64,000 nt of DNA from Nocardia fluminea (GTDB taxonomy: Bacteria > Actinomycetota > Actinomycetes > Mycobacteriales > Mycobacteriaceae), in assembly GCF_002846365.1 (NCBI RefSeq), contig NZ_PJMW01000002.1:3224001-3288000 (forward strand). Reading direction: 5' to 3'. Positions 9,232 to 17,418 of this stretch are shown here, piece after piece; the stretch's first letter is position 1, and every line of letters starts with the position of its first letter. The position numbers and the translations under genes were made by a program. The notes below the pieces were generated by a model that saw only the letters and a list, made by a program, of their open reading frames with translations, was not told where the DNA came from and ran no database searches.

Positions 9232-9564
9232 ATGGGAGAGCCACGCACACTGCACGGATCGCCGGTCGAACTCGGCCGTCGCGCGATCGGCGACGTCGAG
9301 ATCAGGGCATGGGCCCAGCGCTTCGACCTGCTGTCGGATCCCGGCCGCCTGGAAATCCTGCTGTGTCTGCACCGCTCGCCCGGCATCAGCGTCGGCGAAC
9401 TCGCCGCCGCGGTCGGCCGCAACGAGAACGCGATCTCGCAGGCCCTGCGCGTGCTGCGCCACGAAGGGTGCGTCACCTCGAGTCGCGAAGGCCGATCGGT
9501 CACCAACCGGCTCACCGACCCGATCATCCACGAAATTCTCCACACCATCGGCGCCGGGCACTGA
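9232..9564 (+). CDS. ArsR-family winged-helix regulator
   Basis: 110 residues, the usual ArsR/SmtB size. Helix-turn-helix segment SVGELAAAVGRNENAISQALRVLRHEG followed by the wing (VTSSREGRSVTNRL). The C-terminal helix DPIIHEILHTIGAGH has three histidines and a glutamate, positions where NmtR/KmtR-type nickel-cobalt sensors place ligands, but this is an eye comparison. No alpha-3 CxC arsenic/cadmium site is present. Divergent from a peptide/nickel-type ABC importer with a palindrome between them, so it probably regulates that operon and itself. Confidence 0.8.
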   Translation: MGEPRTLHGSPVELGRRAIGDVEIRAWAQRFDLLSDPGRLEILLCLHRSPGISVGELAAAVGRNENAISQALRVLRHEGCVTSSREGRSVTNRLTDPIIHEILHTIGAGH

Positions 9565-9620
9565 CGCCGGCGTCGCCACGCCGGAATCGTTACCCGTCGC
9601 CGGCTACCGCCTCTGTTCGG

Positions 9621-10067
9621 TCACGCGGCTGATCCGGGACGCACGATCATGAGAACGACCACGGCCGTCCACAGCAGGTTGTAGATGCCGGCGAGCATCG
9701 ACAGCACCCGCAGGCGTTTGCCGTCGTCGGGATCGTCGAGGGCTTCGCGCTGCATCGGAACGATCTGCACGGCGAGCAGCCCGCCTGCTATCGCGGTCGT
9801 CACCATGGCGGTGGTGATCCAGATTTCGTTCATCCGGCCCTGGATCGTGGCCAGCACGATGCCGATCACCGGCACGATGATCGCGAGTTTCGCGTAGGTC
9901 CCGGTGATCCGGTGCATGGCGAGCGCGGCCGGCCTGCTGCGCACCGACTCTGGATCCGGAGCGCCCGCGACCGGGGCGTACCGGGGAAAAAGACTGGTGG
10001 CGACCGCTGAGCCGCCGACGAAGACGATGCCCGCGAGCACATGCACGGACAGCAAGACGTGTTCCAA
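9621..10067 (-). CDS. Four-helix integral membrane protein, DUF2269-like
   Basis: 148 residues with four predicted membrane helices: HVLLSVHVLAGIVFVGGSAV, LAIIVPVIGIVLATIQG, ITTAMVTTAIAGGLLAVQIV and LAGIYNLLWTAVVVLMIV. The N-terminal LLSVHVLAGIVFVGG with its histidine resembles DUF2269/copper-resistance-D-like four-helix proteins; biochemical role unknown. It lies immediately downstream of a MarR gene, on the same strand, with two palindromes in the 73-bp gap, so its expression is probably controlled by that regulator. No cleavable signal peptide. Confidence 0.65.
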   Translation of the reverse strand: MEHVLLSVHVLAGIVFVGGSAVATSLFPRYAPVAGAPDPESVRSRPAALAMHRITGTYAKLAIIVPVIGIVLATIQGRMNEIWITTAMVTTAIAGGLLAVQIVPMQREALDDPDDGKRLRVLSMLAGIYNLLWTAVVVLMIVRPGSAA

Positions 10068-10080
10068 CTACCGACTCCTT

Positions 10081-10135
10081 CCGACCTTCAATGTGGTTGA
10101 AGCCTAGCTCGAGTTTCAGTCACATTGAAGGTCGG
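10081..10135. promoter_or_regulatory. Large inverted repeat with two TTCAA-N5-TTGAA operators
   Basis: CCGACCTTCAATGTG (10081-10095) is repeated perfectly inverted at 10121-10135 around a 25-bp centre. Within it are two smaller palindromes, TTCAA-N5-TTGAA (10087-10101) and TTCAG-N5-TTGAA (10115-10129), 28 bp apart, suitable for two MarR dimers. It could also work as a hairpin after the MarR gene. Confidence 0.6.
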
Positions 10136-10140
10136 ATTCG

Positions 10141-10617
10141 TCACGCCCCGGGTCGGGGCGGAATCTGCCCCGCGAACGCGTCCACGATCGCCGCGCCGAC
10201 CCGCCGCAGAATCGGATCCGATTCCGCCCCGAACAGCTGGGTGTCCACCCGCGCCACCGCTTTTCGCGCCTCCGCGAGCAGCGCCGCCCCCGCCTCCGTC
10301 AATTCGATCGCCGACGCCGACCCGGCCCGAGCCGTCCGATCCTGCACCAACCCCGCCCCCACCAACCCCTTCACCGCGGCGTGCACACTCTGCACACTCG
10401 TCCCCGACATCCGCGCCAACTCACTGAACGAGGCCCCCGGCACCCCATTGATATGCCCGAGCAACCCCAACCGGGCCACCGTCAAGTCCAGCGCCCCCAA
10501 CTCCACCCCCAACGCCGCCTCCACCCGCCGCGACATCGTGATCACCACAATGCTCGGGCTCATAGCCGGCGGTCCAGGACGCTCGTTCTCGGTGGTCACC
10601 CCATCATTTTCCCGCAC
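10141..10617 (-). CDS. MarR-family transcriptional regulator
   Basis: 158 residues. Central winged helix GASFSELARMSGTSVQSVHAAVKGLVGAGLVQDRT with wing residues before the dimerising C-terminal helix ([19 protein letters not shown]). MarR proteins are small-ligand-responsive dimers that bind palindromes; two candidate sites lie directly after this gene and before the co-directional membrane-protein gene. GTG start at 10617; a second GTG at 10599 (VTTENERPG) is equally possible and would remove six residues. The wing segment is short and lacks the usual DxR motif seen in many MarR proteins. Confidence 0.8.
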   Translation of the reverse strand: MRENDGVTTENERPGPPAMSPSIVVITMSRRVEAALGVELGALDLTVARLGLLGHINGVPGASFSELARMSGTSVQSVHAAVKGLVGAGLVQDRTARAGSASAIELTEAGAALLAEARKAVARVDTQLFGAESDPILRRVGAAIVDAFAGQIPPRPGA

Positions 10618-10698
10618 GACACCCCGACAGTCGTGCTCCGGGAGCCGTATCCACCTCGCGCCCCGCGAAACAGCTTCGGGCCCAGCGAGTTCGCTGAC

Positions 10699-11022
10699 CT
10701 AGGCCGGGAGGGCGGGGAGGGTTCTGGTGTGGGTGATCTCGGGGGTGACGGTGATGATGTCGCAGGCGGCGACGATGCGGTGGGGGAGGTCGGAGCCGAG
10801 GTGGGTGAGGCTCGGGGTGACGATCGCGGCGGCTTCGGTGGTGGTGACCACGTCGAGCAGGCGGCCGATCGGGTCGGCGGTGCGATCACTGAAGACGACG
10901 GTCTTGGTGAAGCGGTAACCCAGACGTTCGGCTAGGGAACGGATCTGCGTTTCGTCCCAGGACTGGGCGACACCCGAGATGTCGCGGCGCAGGTAACCGA
11001 TCGCCGGTGGCTTCATGGGCAT
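10699..11022 (-). CDS. Small protein with degenerate serine-recombinase-like N-terminal fold
   Basis: 107 residues from ATG 11022. The opening AIGYLRRDISGVAQSWDETQIRSLAERLGY resembles the N-terminal strand-helix of serine recombinases (GYxRVSxxxQ...Q...L...G), followed by the expected spacing to AAAIVTPSLTHLGSDLP. The nucleophilic serine is displaced (RRDIS rather than RVS), and no DNA-binding helix-turn-helix follows, so strand cleavage is unlikely. Stand-alone proteins of this type recur in Nocardia and Rhodococcus; function unknown. A second Met two codons in is an alternative start. Confidence 0.5.
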   Translation of the reverse strand: MPMKPPAIGYLRRDISGVAQSWDETQIRSLAERLGYRFTKTVVFSDRTADPIGRLLDVVTTTEAAAIVTPSLTHLGSDLPHRIVAACDIITVTPEITHTRTLPALPA

Positions 11023-11205
11023 GACGGTACCGGCGGACGGTGTCGTGGTTGTGAACGCGAGCGAACGCGAGTCGAATTCGAAATCTGAACGAGATCTATT
11101 TCGGATTTGGATCCACCGGGGACCATGGCGTGATCTACTGCTCGCCACTCGGGCGAATCAGCGCCTCGACGACGTCGAGGGCGTCCGGCACGTAGTTGGA
11201 GACAC

Positions 11206-12063
11206 ATGATGGTGGACAGAAGAGTGCAGCGCGCGGCCGTGTTCGCCGCCGCGGCGGGGCTGGCGATGACAGCGTTTCCGGGCTCGGTCGTAGCCGCTCC
11301 CGGGGCGATCACCTGGGATGACGGCAACAGCCGGCTCACCAGGACGGTATCGAACACCAACCCGGTGGTCGGCGACACGATCACCGTGACCACGAAGTTC
11401 GAGCGCACCGGCATCCCGGTGGAATACATCTACTCGATCAAGGACCTGCACCCGGCGTGCCTGACGCCCGTCGCGGGCTCGGCGAAGATGTCGGGTGACG
11501 CCGTCTCGATCGACACGTCGTCCTCGGACTGGATCCGCGCCGAGTTCGGGATCACCAAATACCCGGTGTACCCGAACATCTCGCCGAAATCGCAGACCTT
11601 CGAGATCCAGTACAAGGTCGGGGTGAACTGCGCCCGCGACACCCCGCTGCCGACGTCCGTGCACTACGGCGGATCGCTCGGCGACGGCATCTACCAGGCC
11701 AAGGGACCGGCCGTCACGGTGTCGGGCGACGCCGTGTCCAGCACCGCCATCACCGCGGTGTCGGGCGCGCAGGTCGGCAAAGCCGTCACGCTGGAAGCGA
11801 GCGTGACCCCGGCCGCGGCGGGCGGGACGATTCAGTTCAAGGCGGGCGACAACGTGCTCGGCGACATTCCGGTCGGCGCGAACGGCAAGGCGAGCATCGT
11901 GTGGACACCGGGTGCACCGGGTTCCTACAGCATCGGCGCGGCGTTCTCCGGGCGCAGCGGAGTGGCGGGTTCGTCGAGCACCGCGACGGTGACCGTGGCC
12001 GAGGTGCCGACCGACGGCGGCGGTGGCGGCGGCGGCGTCGACACGGGGTCGTTCAGCTTCTGA
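11206..12063 (+). CDS. Secreted bacterial Ig-like domain protein
   Basis: 285 residues. Signal peptide at 1-31 (AAVFAAAAGLAMTAFPGSVVAAP). Residues ~33-170 form a beta-rich domain with two cysteines (HPAC, VNCARD) that may pair. A Big_3-type Ig-like domain follows (AITAVSGAQVGKAVTLEASVTPAAAGGTIQFKAG through SSSTATVTV), then a Gly-rich tail ending GVDTGSFSF. The ribosome site GGAGA sits 8 bases before ATG 11206. The same domain plan appears in the gene at 62274-62702. Probably an exported surface or matrix protein; no catalytic motif seen. Confidence 0.75.
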   Translation: MMVDRRVQRAAVFAAAAGLAMTAFPGSVVAAPGAITWDDGNSRLTRTVSNTNPVVGDTITVTTKFERTGIPVEYIYSIKDLHPACLTPVAGSAKMSGDAVSIDTSSSDWIRAEFGITKYPVYPNISPKSQTFEIQYKVGVNCARDTPLPTSVHYGGSLGDGIYQAKGPAVTVSGDAVSSTAITAVSGAQVGKAVTLEASVTPAAAGGTIQFKAGDNVLGDIPVGANGKASIVWTPGAPGSYSIGAAFSGRSGVAGSSSTATVTVAEVPTDGGGGGGGVDTGSFSF

Positions 12064-12088
12064 GTGCTACCCGGCACGGAATCGATTG

Positions 12089-13093
12089 CTACCAAGCATC
12101 ATTGGCGATCAGGGCGGTGAGCAGCGTGCGAATCGCCGCCACCCGCCGTTCCGTGCCGGGCAGCTGATCGAGCGCGCATTCGGGATCGGCGGGCGGGCCG
12201 AGATGGGTACAGCCACGCGGACAGTCCTCGATGGCGCCTGCCAGGTCGGTGAACGAGGCGATCACGTCGTCGGGGGTGATGTGGGCGAGGCCGAACGAAC
12301 GCACGCCCGGCGTGTCGATCACCCAGCCGCCTTCGGGTAGCGGAAGCGCCACCGACTGCGTCGAGGTGTGCTTGCCCTTGCCGACGCCGGACACCTCGCC
12401 CACCGCCCGATAGGCATCGGGCACAAGACGATTCACCATCGTCGACTTGCCGACGCCGGAGTGGCCGATCAGCGCGGTGAGCCGGTCGTTCAGGATTTCC
12501 AGCACCGGCTCCATCGGATCGTCGATGCCCGCGTAGAGGATCTTCAGCTCGAGACCGTCGAAGGCCGAGGCGAATTCCGATTCCGCGACCAGGTCGCGCT
12601 TGGTGAGCACCAGAATCGGTTCCAGCCCACCCGCGTACGCCGCCACCATCGCCCGTTCGACGAAACCGGTGCGCGGCGGCGGATCGGCCAGCGCGACCAC
12701 GATGAACAGCTGCTGGGCATTGGCGACCACGATGCGTTCGAACGGATCGGTGTCGTCGGCGGTGCGGCGCAGCACGGTGCTGCGCTCGCTCACCCGCACG
12801 ATCCTGGCCAGACTGTCGGGCTTGCCGGTGAGATCGCCGACCACGTCGACCTGATCGCCCACGACGATCGGGGTGCGGCCCAGCTCGCGGGCGCGCATGG
12901 CGACGATGCGCCGGTCGGCATCCCCGTCGAGCACACATCCCCAGCGGCCGCGGTCGACGGCCACCACCATGGCGGCCTCGGCGTCGGCGTGCTGCGGACG
13001 GGTCTTGGTGCGGGGACGCGACGACGCCTTACCCGGGCGCACCCGGACATCGGATTCGTCGTAGCTGGCTGAGGATCGCCCCTGGCGGCTCAG
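12089..13093 (-). CDS. rsgA: Ribosome small-subunit-dependent GTPase RsgA
   Basis: Circularly permuted GTPase that assists late 30S maturation. An N-terminal OB-fold is followed by GTPase motifs in permuted order: G4 TKRDL, G1 [10 protein letters not shown]2 around KGKHTSTQ, G3 DTPG; then a zinc-binding region [16 protein letters not shown]. The frame stays open past the nearest GTG (13042) and encodes [13 protein letters not shown], a segment I recall as conserved in mycobacterial RsgA. Upstream the only start-like codon before a stop is CTG at 13093, seven bases after GAGGGAG and overlapping the aroA stop. I therefore prefer 13093 (334 residues); 13042 (317 residues) is the conventional alternative. 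Co-directional with aroA. Confidence 0.9.
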   Translation of the reverse strand: MSRQGRSSASYDESDVRVRPGKASSRPRTKTRPQHADAEAAMVVAVDRGRWGCVLDGDADRRIVAMRARELGRTPIVVGDQVDVVGDLTGKPDSLARIVRVSERSTVLRRTADDTDPFERIVVANAQQLFIVVALADPPPRTGFVERAMVAAYAGGLEPILVLTKRDLVAESEFASAFDGLELKILYAGIDDPMEPVLEILNDRLTALIGHSGVGKSTMVNRLVPDAYRAVGEVSGVGKGKHTSTQSVALPLPEGGWVIDTPGVRSFGLAHITPDDVIASFTDLAGAIEDCPRGCTHLGPPADPECALDQLPGTERRVAAIRTLLTALIANDAW

Positions 13094-14382
13094 CGCGCCA
13101 CTCCCTCACCGGATAACGCGGGAGCCAGCATCTGCTCCCACAGCGCGACGAAGGTCGGCAGGGTTTTGGCGGTGGTGCCGATGTCCTCGATCTCCACGCC
13201 GGGCACGCGCAGGCCGAGAATCGCGCCGGCGGTGGCCATTCGATGGTCGGCGTAGGAGTGCCACTGACCGCCGTGCAGCGGGGCGGGCACGATCTCGAGG
13301 CCGTCCTCGGTCTCGGTGACATTGCCGCCGAGTCGATTGATCTCGGCGCACAGCGCTGCGAGACGGTCTGTTTCGTGGCCGCGCAGATGGGCGATGCCAC
13401 GCAGCCGCGACGGGGAGTCGGCCAGTGCCGCCAGCGCGGCGACGGTGGGGGTGAGTTCGCCGACGTCGTGCAGGTCGATGTCGATGCCCGCCAGGCGTTC
13501 CGGGCCGTGCACGGTGAGGACGCCGTCGAAGATGCGGGCCTCGGCGCCCATCCGGACGAGGATCTCGCGGATCACGTCACCGGGCTGGGTGGTGCCGCGC
13601 GGCCACATCGGGATGCTCACCTCGCCGCCGGTGACGGCGGCCGCGGCCAGGAACGGGGTGGCGTTGGACAGGTCGGGCTCGATCTCCCAGTCGACCGCGC
13701 GGATCGGGCCGGGGGCCACGGTCCATGTCTGGGCGTTGCCCGAGTCGGCGGGGGTCTGCACCGCCACGTCGGCGCGGCGCAGCATCTCGACCGTCATCTC
13801 GATGTGCGGCATCGACGGCAGCGCCTTGCCGTCATGGTGGACGGTGATGCCCTCCTCGAAGCGGGCGGCCGAGAGAAGCAGCCCCGACACGAACTGCGAG
13901 GAACCCGACGCGTCGATGGTGACGGCGCCGCCGCGCAGTGCGCCGGTGCCGTGCACGACGAACGGCAGCGCGTCACCGTCGACATCGAGACCGAGCTTGC
14001 GCAGGGCCTCGAGAATGGTGGACAGCGGGCGCAACTTCGCCTGCTCGTCGCCGAAGAACGCCACATCGCCGGTGGCGAGGGCGGCGGCGGGCGGCAGGAA
14101 TCGCATGATGGTGCCCGCGAGGCCGCAGTCGACAGCGGCACTGCGCAGGGGCGCCGGGGTGACCTCGAGGGTTTCGGCGTCGCCGGTGATCTCGGTGCCG
14201 AGGGCGCGCAGGGCGCCGATCATCAGATCGGTGTCGCGGCTGCGCAGGGCGCCGGTGAGCGTGGACGGCCCATCGGCCAGTGCGGCCAGGATGAGCGCGC
14301 GATTGGTGATGGACTTCGATCCGGGCAGGGTCACGGTCGCGTGGACGGGGACCTCGATATGGGGCGCAGGCCAGAAACTCAC
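13090..14382 (-). CDS. aroA: 3-phosphoshikimate 1-carboxyvinyltransferase (EPSP synthase)
   Basis: 430 residues from GTG 14382. Sixth step of the shikimate pathway: transfers enolpyruvyl from PEP to shikimate-3-phosphate. Signature segments are [18 protein letters not shown] (S3P binding), [12 protein letters not shown] (the LGNAGTA-equivalent loop), [33 protein letters not shown] and [12 protein letters not shown]. The 12-residue lead before LPGSKS matches actinobacterial forms. A GATGGGGA ribosome site precedes the GTG; an upstream in-frame ATG at 14520 would overlap the divergent SRAP gene and is rejected. Downstream, rsgA overlaps the stop. Confidence 0.95.
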   Translation of the reverse strand: MSFWPAPHIEVPVHATVTLPGSKSITNRALILAALADGPSTLTGALRSRDTDLMIGALRALGTEITGDAETLEVTPAPLRSAAVDCGLAGTIMRFLPPAAALATGDVAFFGDEQAKLRPLSTILEALRKLGLDVDGDALPFVVHGTGALRGGAVTIDASGSSQFVSGLLLSAARFEEGITVHHDGKALPSMPHIEMTVEMLRRADVAVQTPADSGNAQTWTVAPGPIRAVDWEIEPDLSNATPFLAAAAVTGGEVSIPMWPRGTTQPGDVIREILVRMGAEARIFDGVLTVHGPERLAGIDIDLHDVGELTPTVAALAALADSPSRLRGIAHLRGHETDRLAALCAEINRLGGNVTETEDGLEIVPAPLHGGQWHSYADHRMATAGAILGLRVPGVEIEDIGTTAKTLPTFVALWEQMLAPALSGEGVAR

Positions 14383-14481
14383 GTCCCCATCTTCGCTTAT
14401 GTGCGGTTCGGACGCACCGGTGGTGCGCTTTTTCGGCGTGGGGTGGTGTCGTCGTCGGCGCCTGCTGTCGGTCCCCGCGCG

Positions 14482-14487
14482 TATCTT
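14482..14487 (+). promoter_or_regulatory. -10 element TATCTT for leaderless SRAP transcript
   Basis: TATCTT ends seven bases before the ATG at 14495. This TANNNT-to-start spacing is the arrangement seen for leaderless mRNAs in actinobacteria, and no Shine-Dalgarno sequence is present. Confidence 0.5.
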
Positions 14488-14494
14488 GACCTTT

Positions 14495-15280
14495 ATGTGT
14501 GGACGATATGCGACGACCACGAATCCGGGCCGGTTGGCGGCCGAACTGGACGCTGTCGACGAGACGGGGCTGGACGAGCCGGACGCCGCCGTGAGCTACA
14601 ACGTCGCGCCGACCACCCAGGTGCTCACCGTCGTCGAGCGGCACGAGCACGGCAGGCCCGACGACGACCCGCGCCTGCGGATCCGGCGGATGCGCTGGGG
14701 CCTGATCCCGCACTGGACCAAGGCGGCCGAACCGGGCGTACCCGCCAAGGGGAAACCGCTGTTCAACGCCCGCGCCGACAAGGTGACCACCGCGCCCTCG
14801 TTTCGCGATTCCGCCAAGCACAAGCGCTGTCTGGTGCCGATGGACGGCTGGTACGAGTGGTTGGTCGAACCGTCACCGACCGGTAAGGGCAAGGCGGTCA
14901 AGCGGCCGTTCTACATGTCGCACAGCGACGGTTCCCTGCTCTATATGGCCGGGCTCTGGTCGGTGTGGCGTGACCGCGACCTGCCCGACGCCGAGCCGTT
15001 CATGTCGTGCACGATCCTGACCACCGACGCCGGTGGCGAGCTGGCCGACATCCACGACCGGATGCCGTTGCCGATGCCGCGCGAACACTGGGACGCCTGG
15101 CTCGATCCGGATCACCCCGCGCCCGCCGAGCTGCTCCAGCCGCCCTCGCGGGCCGAGCTGGCGACGATCGTGGCCCGCCCGGTCTCCACCCTGGTCAACA
15201 ATGTGCGCAACAACGGTCCCGAACTGCTGGTCCCGGATGGGTCGTGCGACGACGAGGCCGGGCAGACCACCTTGTTGTGA
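14495..15280 (+). CDS. SOS response-associated peptidase (SRAP/YedK/HMCES family)
   Basis: 261 residues. It begins MCGRYA, giving the catalytic Cys at position 2 after methionine removal. The other active-site elements are visible: NARADKV (Asn/Arg), GWYEW (Glu) and DIHDRMP (His). SRAP proteins form a covalent thiazolidine link to abasic sites in single-stranded DNA and so protect forks; the same site removes the N-terminal Met. The start is fixed by the Cys2 requirement. It faces aroA and ends in a hairpin that overlaps its stop codon. The last ten residues ([12 protein letters not shown]) are a variable tail. Confidence 0.93.
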   Translation: MCGRYATTTNPGRLAAELDAVDETGLDEPDAAVSYNVAPTTQVLTVVERHEHGRPDDDPRLRIRRMRWGLIPHWTKAAEPGVPAKGKPLFNARADKVTTAPSFRDSAKHKRCLVPMDGWYEWLVEPSPTGKGKAVKRPFYMSHSDGSLLYMAGLWSVWRDRDLPDAEPFMSCTILTTDAGGELADIHDRMPLPMPREHWDAWLDPDHPAPAELLQPPSRAELATIVARPVSTLVNNVRNNGPELLVPDGSCDDEAGQTTLL

Positions 15281-15295
15281 TCGTGCCCGGCCTCG
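15253..15295 (+). terminator. Hairpin overlapping the SRAP stop codon
   Basis: CGAGGCCGGGCA (15253-15264) pairs perfectly with TGCCCGGCCTCG (15284-15295); loop of 19 bases containing the stop codon. No U-tract follows. It could serve both SRAP and the convergent small secreted-protein gene. Confidence 0.6.
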
Positions 15296-15307
15296 GGTCT
15301 CAGTTCC

Positions 15308-15628
15308 TCAGAGCGAGCAGGGCACCGAATCGGTGGCGATGTTCAGCCCGCACTTGATGATTCCGGTGATCAGATCGATCACCTCGGTGGCGACCCCACC
15401 GCCGAGCTTCTCCGACTTCTCGGCTCTCTCGTCGGTTTCGGGTGCGGTCTTCGGCGAACTCTTCGGTGCGGTGCCCTGACCGTTGAGTGGATAGTCACCG
15501 GGTTCGGCCTGCGACGGCGGAACCACCTGCGGAACCGCGGTGGCCGGGGCCATGGCGGCAGCGCCGAAAGTGATCACCAGAGCACCGGACAGGGCGGCGA
15601 TCGTCGAACGAGCGGACATTTTTCGCAT
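15308..15628 (-). CDS. Small secreted hypothetical protein
   Basis: 106 residues from ATG 15628. Signal peptide MRKMSARSTIAALSGALVIT to AAMAPATA; mature part begins with a Pro/Gln-rich stretch, then a charged Lys/Glu segment (TDERAEKSEKLGGG) and a C-terminal hydrophobic helix with two cysteines (KCGLNIATDSVPCSL) that may form a disulfide. Function unknown; no family recognised. Lies between SRAP and ybaK, a position not occupied in the mycobacterial order I recall. Confidence 0.6.
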   Translation of the reverse strand: MRKMSARSTIAALSGALVITFGAAAMAPATAVPQVVPPSQAEPGDYPLNGQGTAPKSSPKTAPETDERAEKSEKLGGGVATEVIDLITGIIKCGLNIATDSVPCSL

Positions 15629-15707
15629 CACATCCTCAGGTCGAATCGGTCGTACCGGGCGCAGAATGCGTCGAAGTGATTCGGAACGGAACGCCGACCG
15701 GATTGCC

Positions 15708-16184
15708 TCAGCTGGTGATCGGGGCGGTGACGGCCGCGCAGGCGCGCACCAGATCCGCGGGCGCCAACTCGATCTCGAGACCACGTTTGCCCGCGCTGCA
15801 CAGCACCCGATCCCAGTCGAGCGCCGAGGCGTCGACAACTGTGGGCAACTTCTTGCGCTGACCCAGCGGCGAAACCCCGCCCAGCACATAGCCGGTGGTG
15901 CGCTCGGCCTTGGTCTTGTCGGCCATGCTCGCCTTCGACGCGCCGAGCGCAGCCGCCGCCGCCTTCAACGACAACCGCGCCGGCACCGGCACGACGGCCA
16001 CCGCGAGCGCACCGGATGAGAGTTCGATCACCAGCGTCTTGAAGATCTGCGCGGCACGCACTCCCAATTCGTCGCCGAGTGCGTCGACCGCCTCGTCGCC
16101 ATAGGAATCGGCGCGCGGATCGTGGGAATAGGAATGCACTTTGTGCGCGATACCGCTGAGGGCCTTGATCGCGGGAGTCGACAT
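15708..16184 (-). CDS. ybaK: Cys-tRNA(Pro)/Cys-tRNA(Cys) deacylase YbaK
   Basis: 158 residues, the typical size of free-standing YbaK/EbsC proteins that hydrolyse mischarged Cys-tRNA(Pro). Motifs are the FKTLVIEL strand with the key lysine, VVPVPARLSLKAAAAALG, and the substrate loop GYVLGGVSPLGQRKKLPTVVD. ATG 16184 is the first start in frame. Adjacent to sigR but divergent from it. Confidence 0.92.
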   Translation of the reverse strand: MSTPAIKALSGIAHKVHSYSHDPRADSYGDEAVDALGDELGVRAAQIFKTLVIELSSGALAVAVVPVPARLSLKAAAAALGASKASMADKTKAERTTGYVLGGVSPLGQRKKLPTVVDASALDWDRVLCSAGKRGLEIELAPADLVRACAAVTAPITS

Positions 16185-16241
16185 AAGCGGTCACCTTAAT
16201 CGCGACCACACCCGGTGCGGCAACCACTTTTGCGCCGGTGT

Positions 16242-16269
16242 GGGAACACGAATGCGGGGGTCCCTGTTG
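16242..16269 (+). promoter_or_regulatory. SigR/SigH-type promoter upstream of sigR
   Basis: GGGAAC (16242-16247) and GTT (16266-16268). The spacing GGAAC-N18-GTT matches the SigR/SigH recognition pattern exactly and would start transcription about 45 bases before the GTG at 16319, giving autoactivation. Confidence 0.7.
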
Positions 16270-16318
16270 CACACAAGTGACAAGCCAACGCGGCCCGAGA
16301 CGACGTGAAGGAGAGATA

Positions 16319-17062
16319 GTGACACTGCTGCTCGAGGAGCGTCCTGTCCTGCCACGGGGTGCGCGATTGCCTATCGATTCCGTCGTGCCGGTAGATTCGG
16401 CTACTACGGCGATCGAAGGGATTGGTGTGACGAGCGACGACGACGTGGTGTCCGACGGTGCGTCCGGGACAGAGGTCGACGAAGCCGAGCTGGCGGCCCG
16501 GTTCGAGCGCGATGCGCTCCCGATGATCGACCAGCTGTACGGCGCCGCCCTGCGGATGACCAGGAACCCGGCCGATGCCGAGGACCTGGTGCAGGAGACG
16601 TTCGTGAAGGCGTTCCAGGGGTTCAAGTCCTTCCGGGAGGGCACCAATCTGCGTGCCTGGCTGTACCGGATCCTGACCAACACCTACATCAATTCCTACC
16701 GCAAGAAGCAGCGTCAGCCCGCGCAGTACCCGACCGACGAGATCACCGACTGGCAGCTGGCGGCCACCGCCGAGCACTCCTCGGTGGGTCTGCGCTCGGC
16801 CGAGGTGGAGGCGCTCGACGCCCTGCCCGACGACGAGATCAAGTCCGCGCTCCAGCAGCTGCCGGACGAATTCCGGATGGCGGTGTACTACGCCGATGTC
16901 GAGGGCTTCCCGTACAAGGAGATCGCCGACATCATGGGCACCCCCATCGGTACCGTGATGTCTCGGCTGCACCGCGGACGTAAGCAGCTCAAGGGCCTGC
17001 TCGCCGATGTGGCGCGCGAACGTGGATTCGACCGTGGGGAACGCCAGGAGGTAGTCAAGTGA
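16319..17062 (+). CDS. sigR: ECF sigma factor SigR/SigH (thiol-oxidative stress)
   Basis: 247 residues from GTG 16319, which has an AAGGAGAGAT ribosome site. Region 2 ([57 protein letters not shown]) and region 4 ([40 protein letters not shown]) are nearly identical to M. tuberculosis SigH as I recall it. The first ~36 residues extend beyond the usual SigH start; a second GTG at 16427, preceded by GAAGGG, would give 211 residues. Streptomyces SigR has comparable long (unstable) and short forms. The gene overlaps rsrA by four bases. It directs transcription of thioredoxin and related genes when RsrA is oxidised. Confidence 0.95.
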   Translation: MTLLLEERPVLPRGARLPIDSVVPVDSATTAIEGIGVTSDDDVVSDGASGTEVDEAELAARFERDALPMIDQLYGAALRMTRNPADAEDLVQETFVKAFQGFKSFREGTNLRAWLYRILTNTYINSYRKKQRQPAQYPTDEITDWQLAATAEHSSVGLRSAEVEALDALPDDEIKSALQQLPDEFRMAVYYADVEGFPYKEIADIMGTPIGTVMSRLHRGRKQLKGLLADVARERGFDRGERQEVVK

Positions 17063-17340
17063 GTGACGATCCCGATCTCGACATGGACTGCACCGCGGTC
17101 CTCGCGGATGTGTGGCTCATGCTCGACAACGAGTGCGATCAGGCCACCCGCCAGCGCTTGCAGGAGCACATGGATCACTGCAGCCCGTGCATCGAGGCCT
17201 ATGGCATCGAGGAGAAGATCAAGGGTCTGCTCAGCCGCAAATGCGGCGGCGAGCACGCTCCCGAAGGTCTGCGCGACCGGCTGAAACTGGAGATCCACCG
17301 GTCGATCTCGGTCACCAGGATCGAAACCACCGAAGGCTGA
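17059..17340 (+). CDS. rsrA: Zinc-binding anti-sigma factor RsrA/RshA
   Basis: 93 residues, start GTG inside the sigR stop (GTGA). ZAS signature H37-x3-C41-x2-C44 with Cys11, the same numbering as the zinc ligands of Streptomyces RsrA; further cysteines at 26 and 62. Reduced, zinc-loaded protein binds and silences SigR; disulfide formation releases it. Co-translation with sigR keeps the pair in balance. Confidence 0.95.
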   Translation: MSDDPDLDMDCTAVLADVWLMLDNECDQATRQRLQEHMDHCSPCIEAYGIEEKIKGLLSRKCGGEHAPEGLRDRLKLEIHRSISVTRIETTEG

Positions 17341-17356
17341 TCAGCCCGGATACGGA

Positions 17357-17394
17357 AACAGCACGCTCTCAGTAGCTTCTGAGAGCGTGCTGTT
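17357..17394. terminator. Strong bidirectional terminator after rsrA
   Basis: A perfect 16-bp stem, AACAGCACGCTCTCAG (17357-17372) and its complement at 17379-17394, with a 6-base loop. It separates rsrA from the convergent bL37 gene. Confidence 0.85.
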
Positions 17395-17418
17395 GTCGTC
17401 TGTGCGCAGCGGCACGAC

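Noticed and set aside
13316..14494. N-terminal extension of the SRAP frame through aroA
   Set aside because: SRAP needs Cys at position 2 after Met; MCGRYA at 14495 fixes the start and the upstream part is antisense to aroA.
16238..16318. Upstream start for sigR at 16238
   Set aside because: It would lie upstream of the SigR-type -10 element at 16266 and has no ribosome site; GTG 16319 has a strong one.
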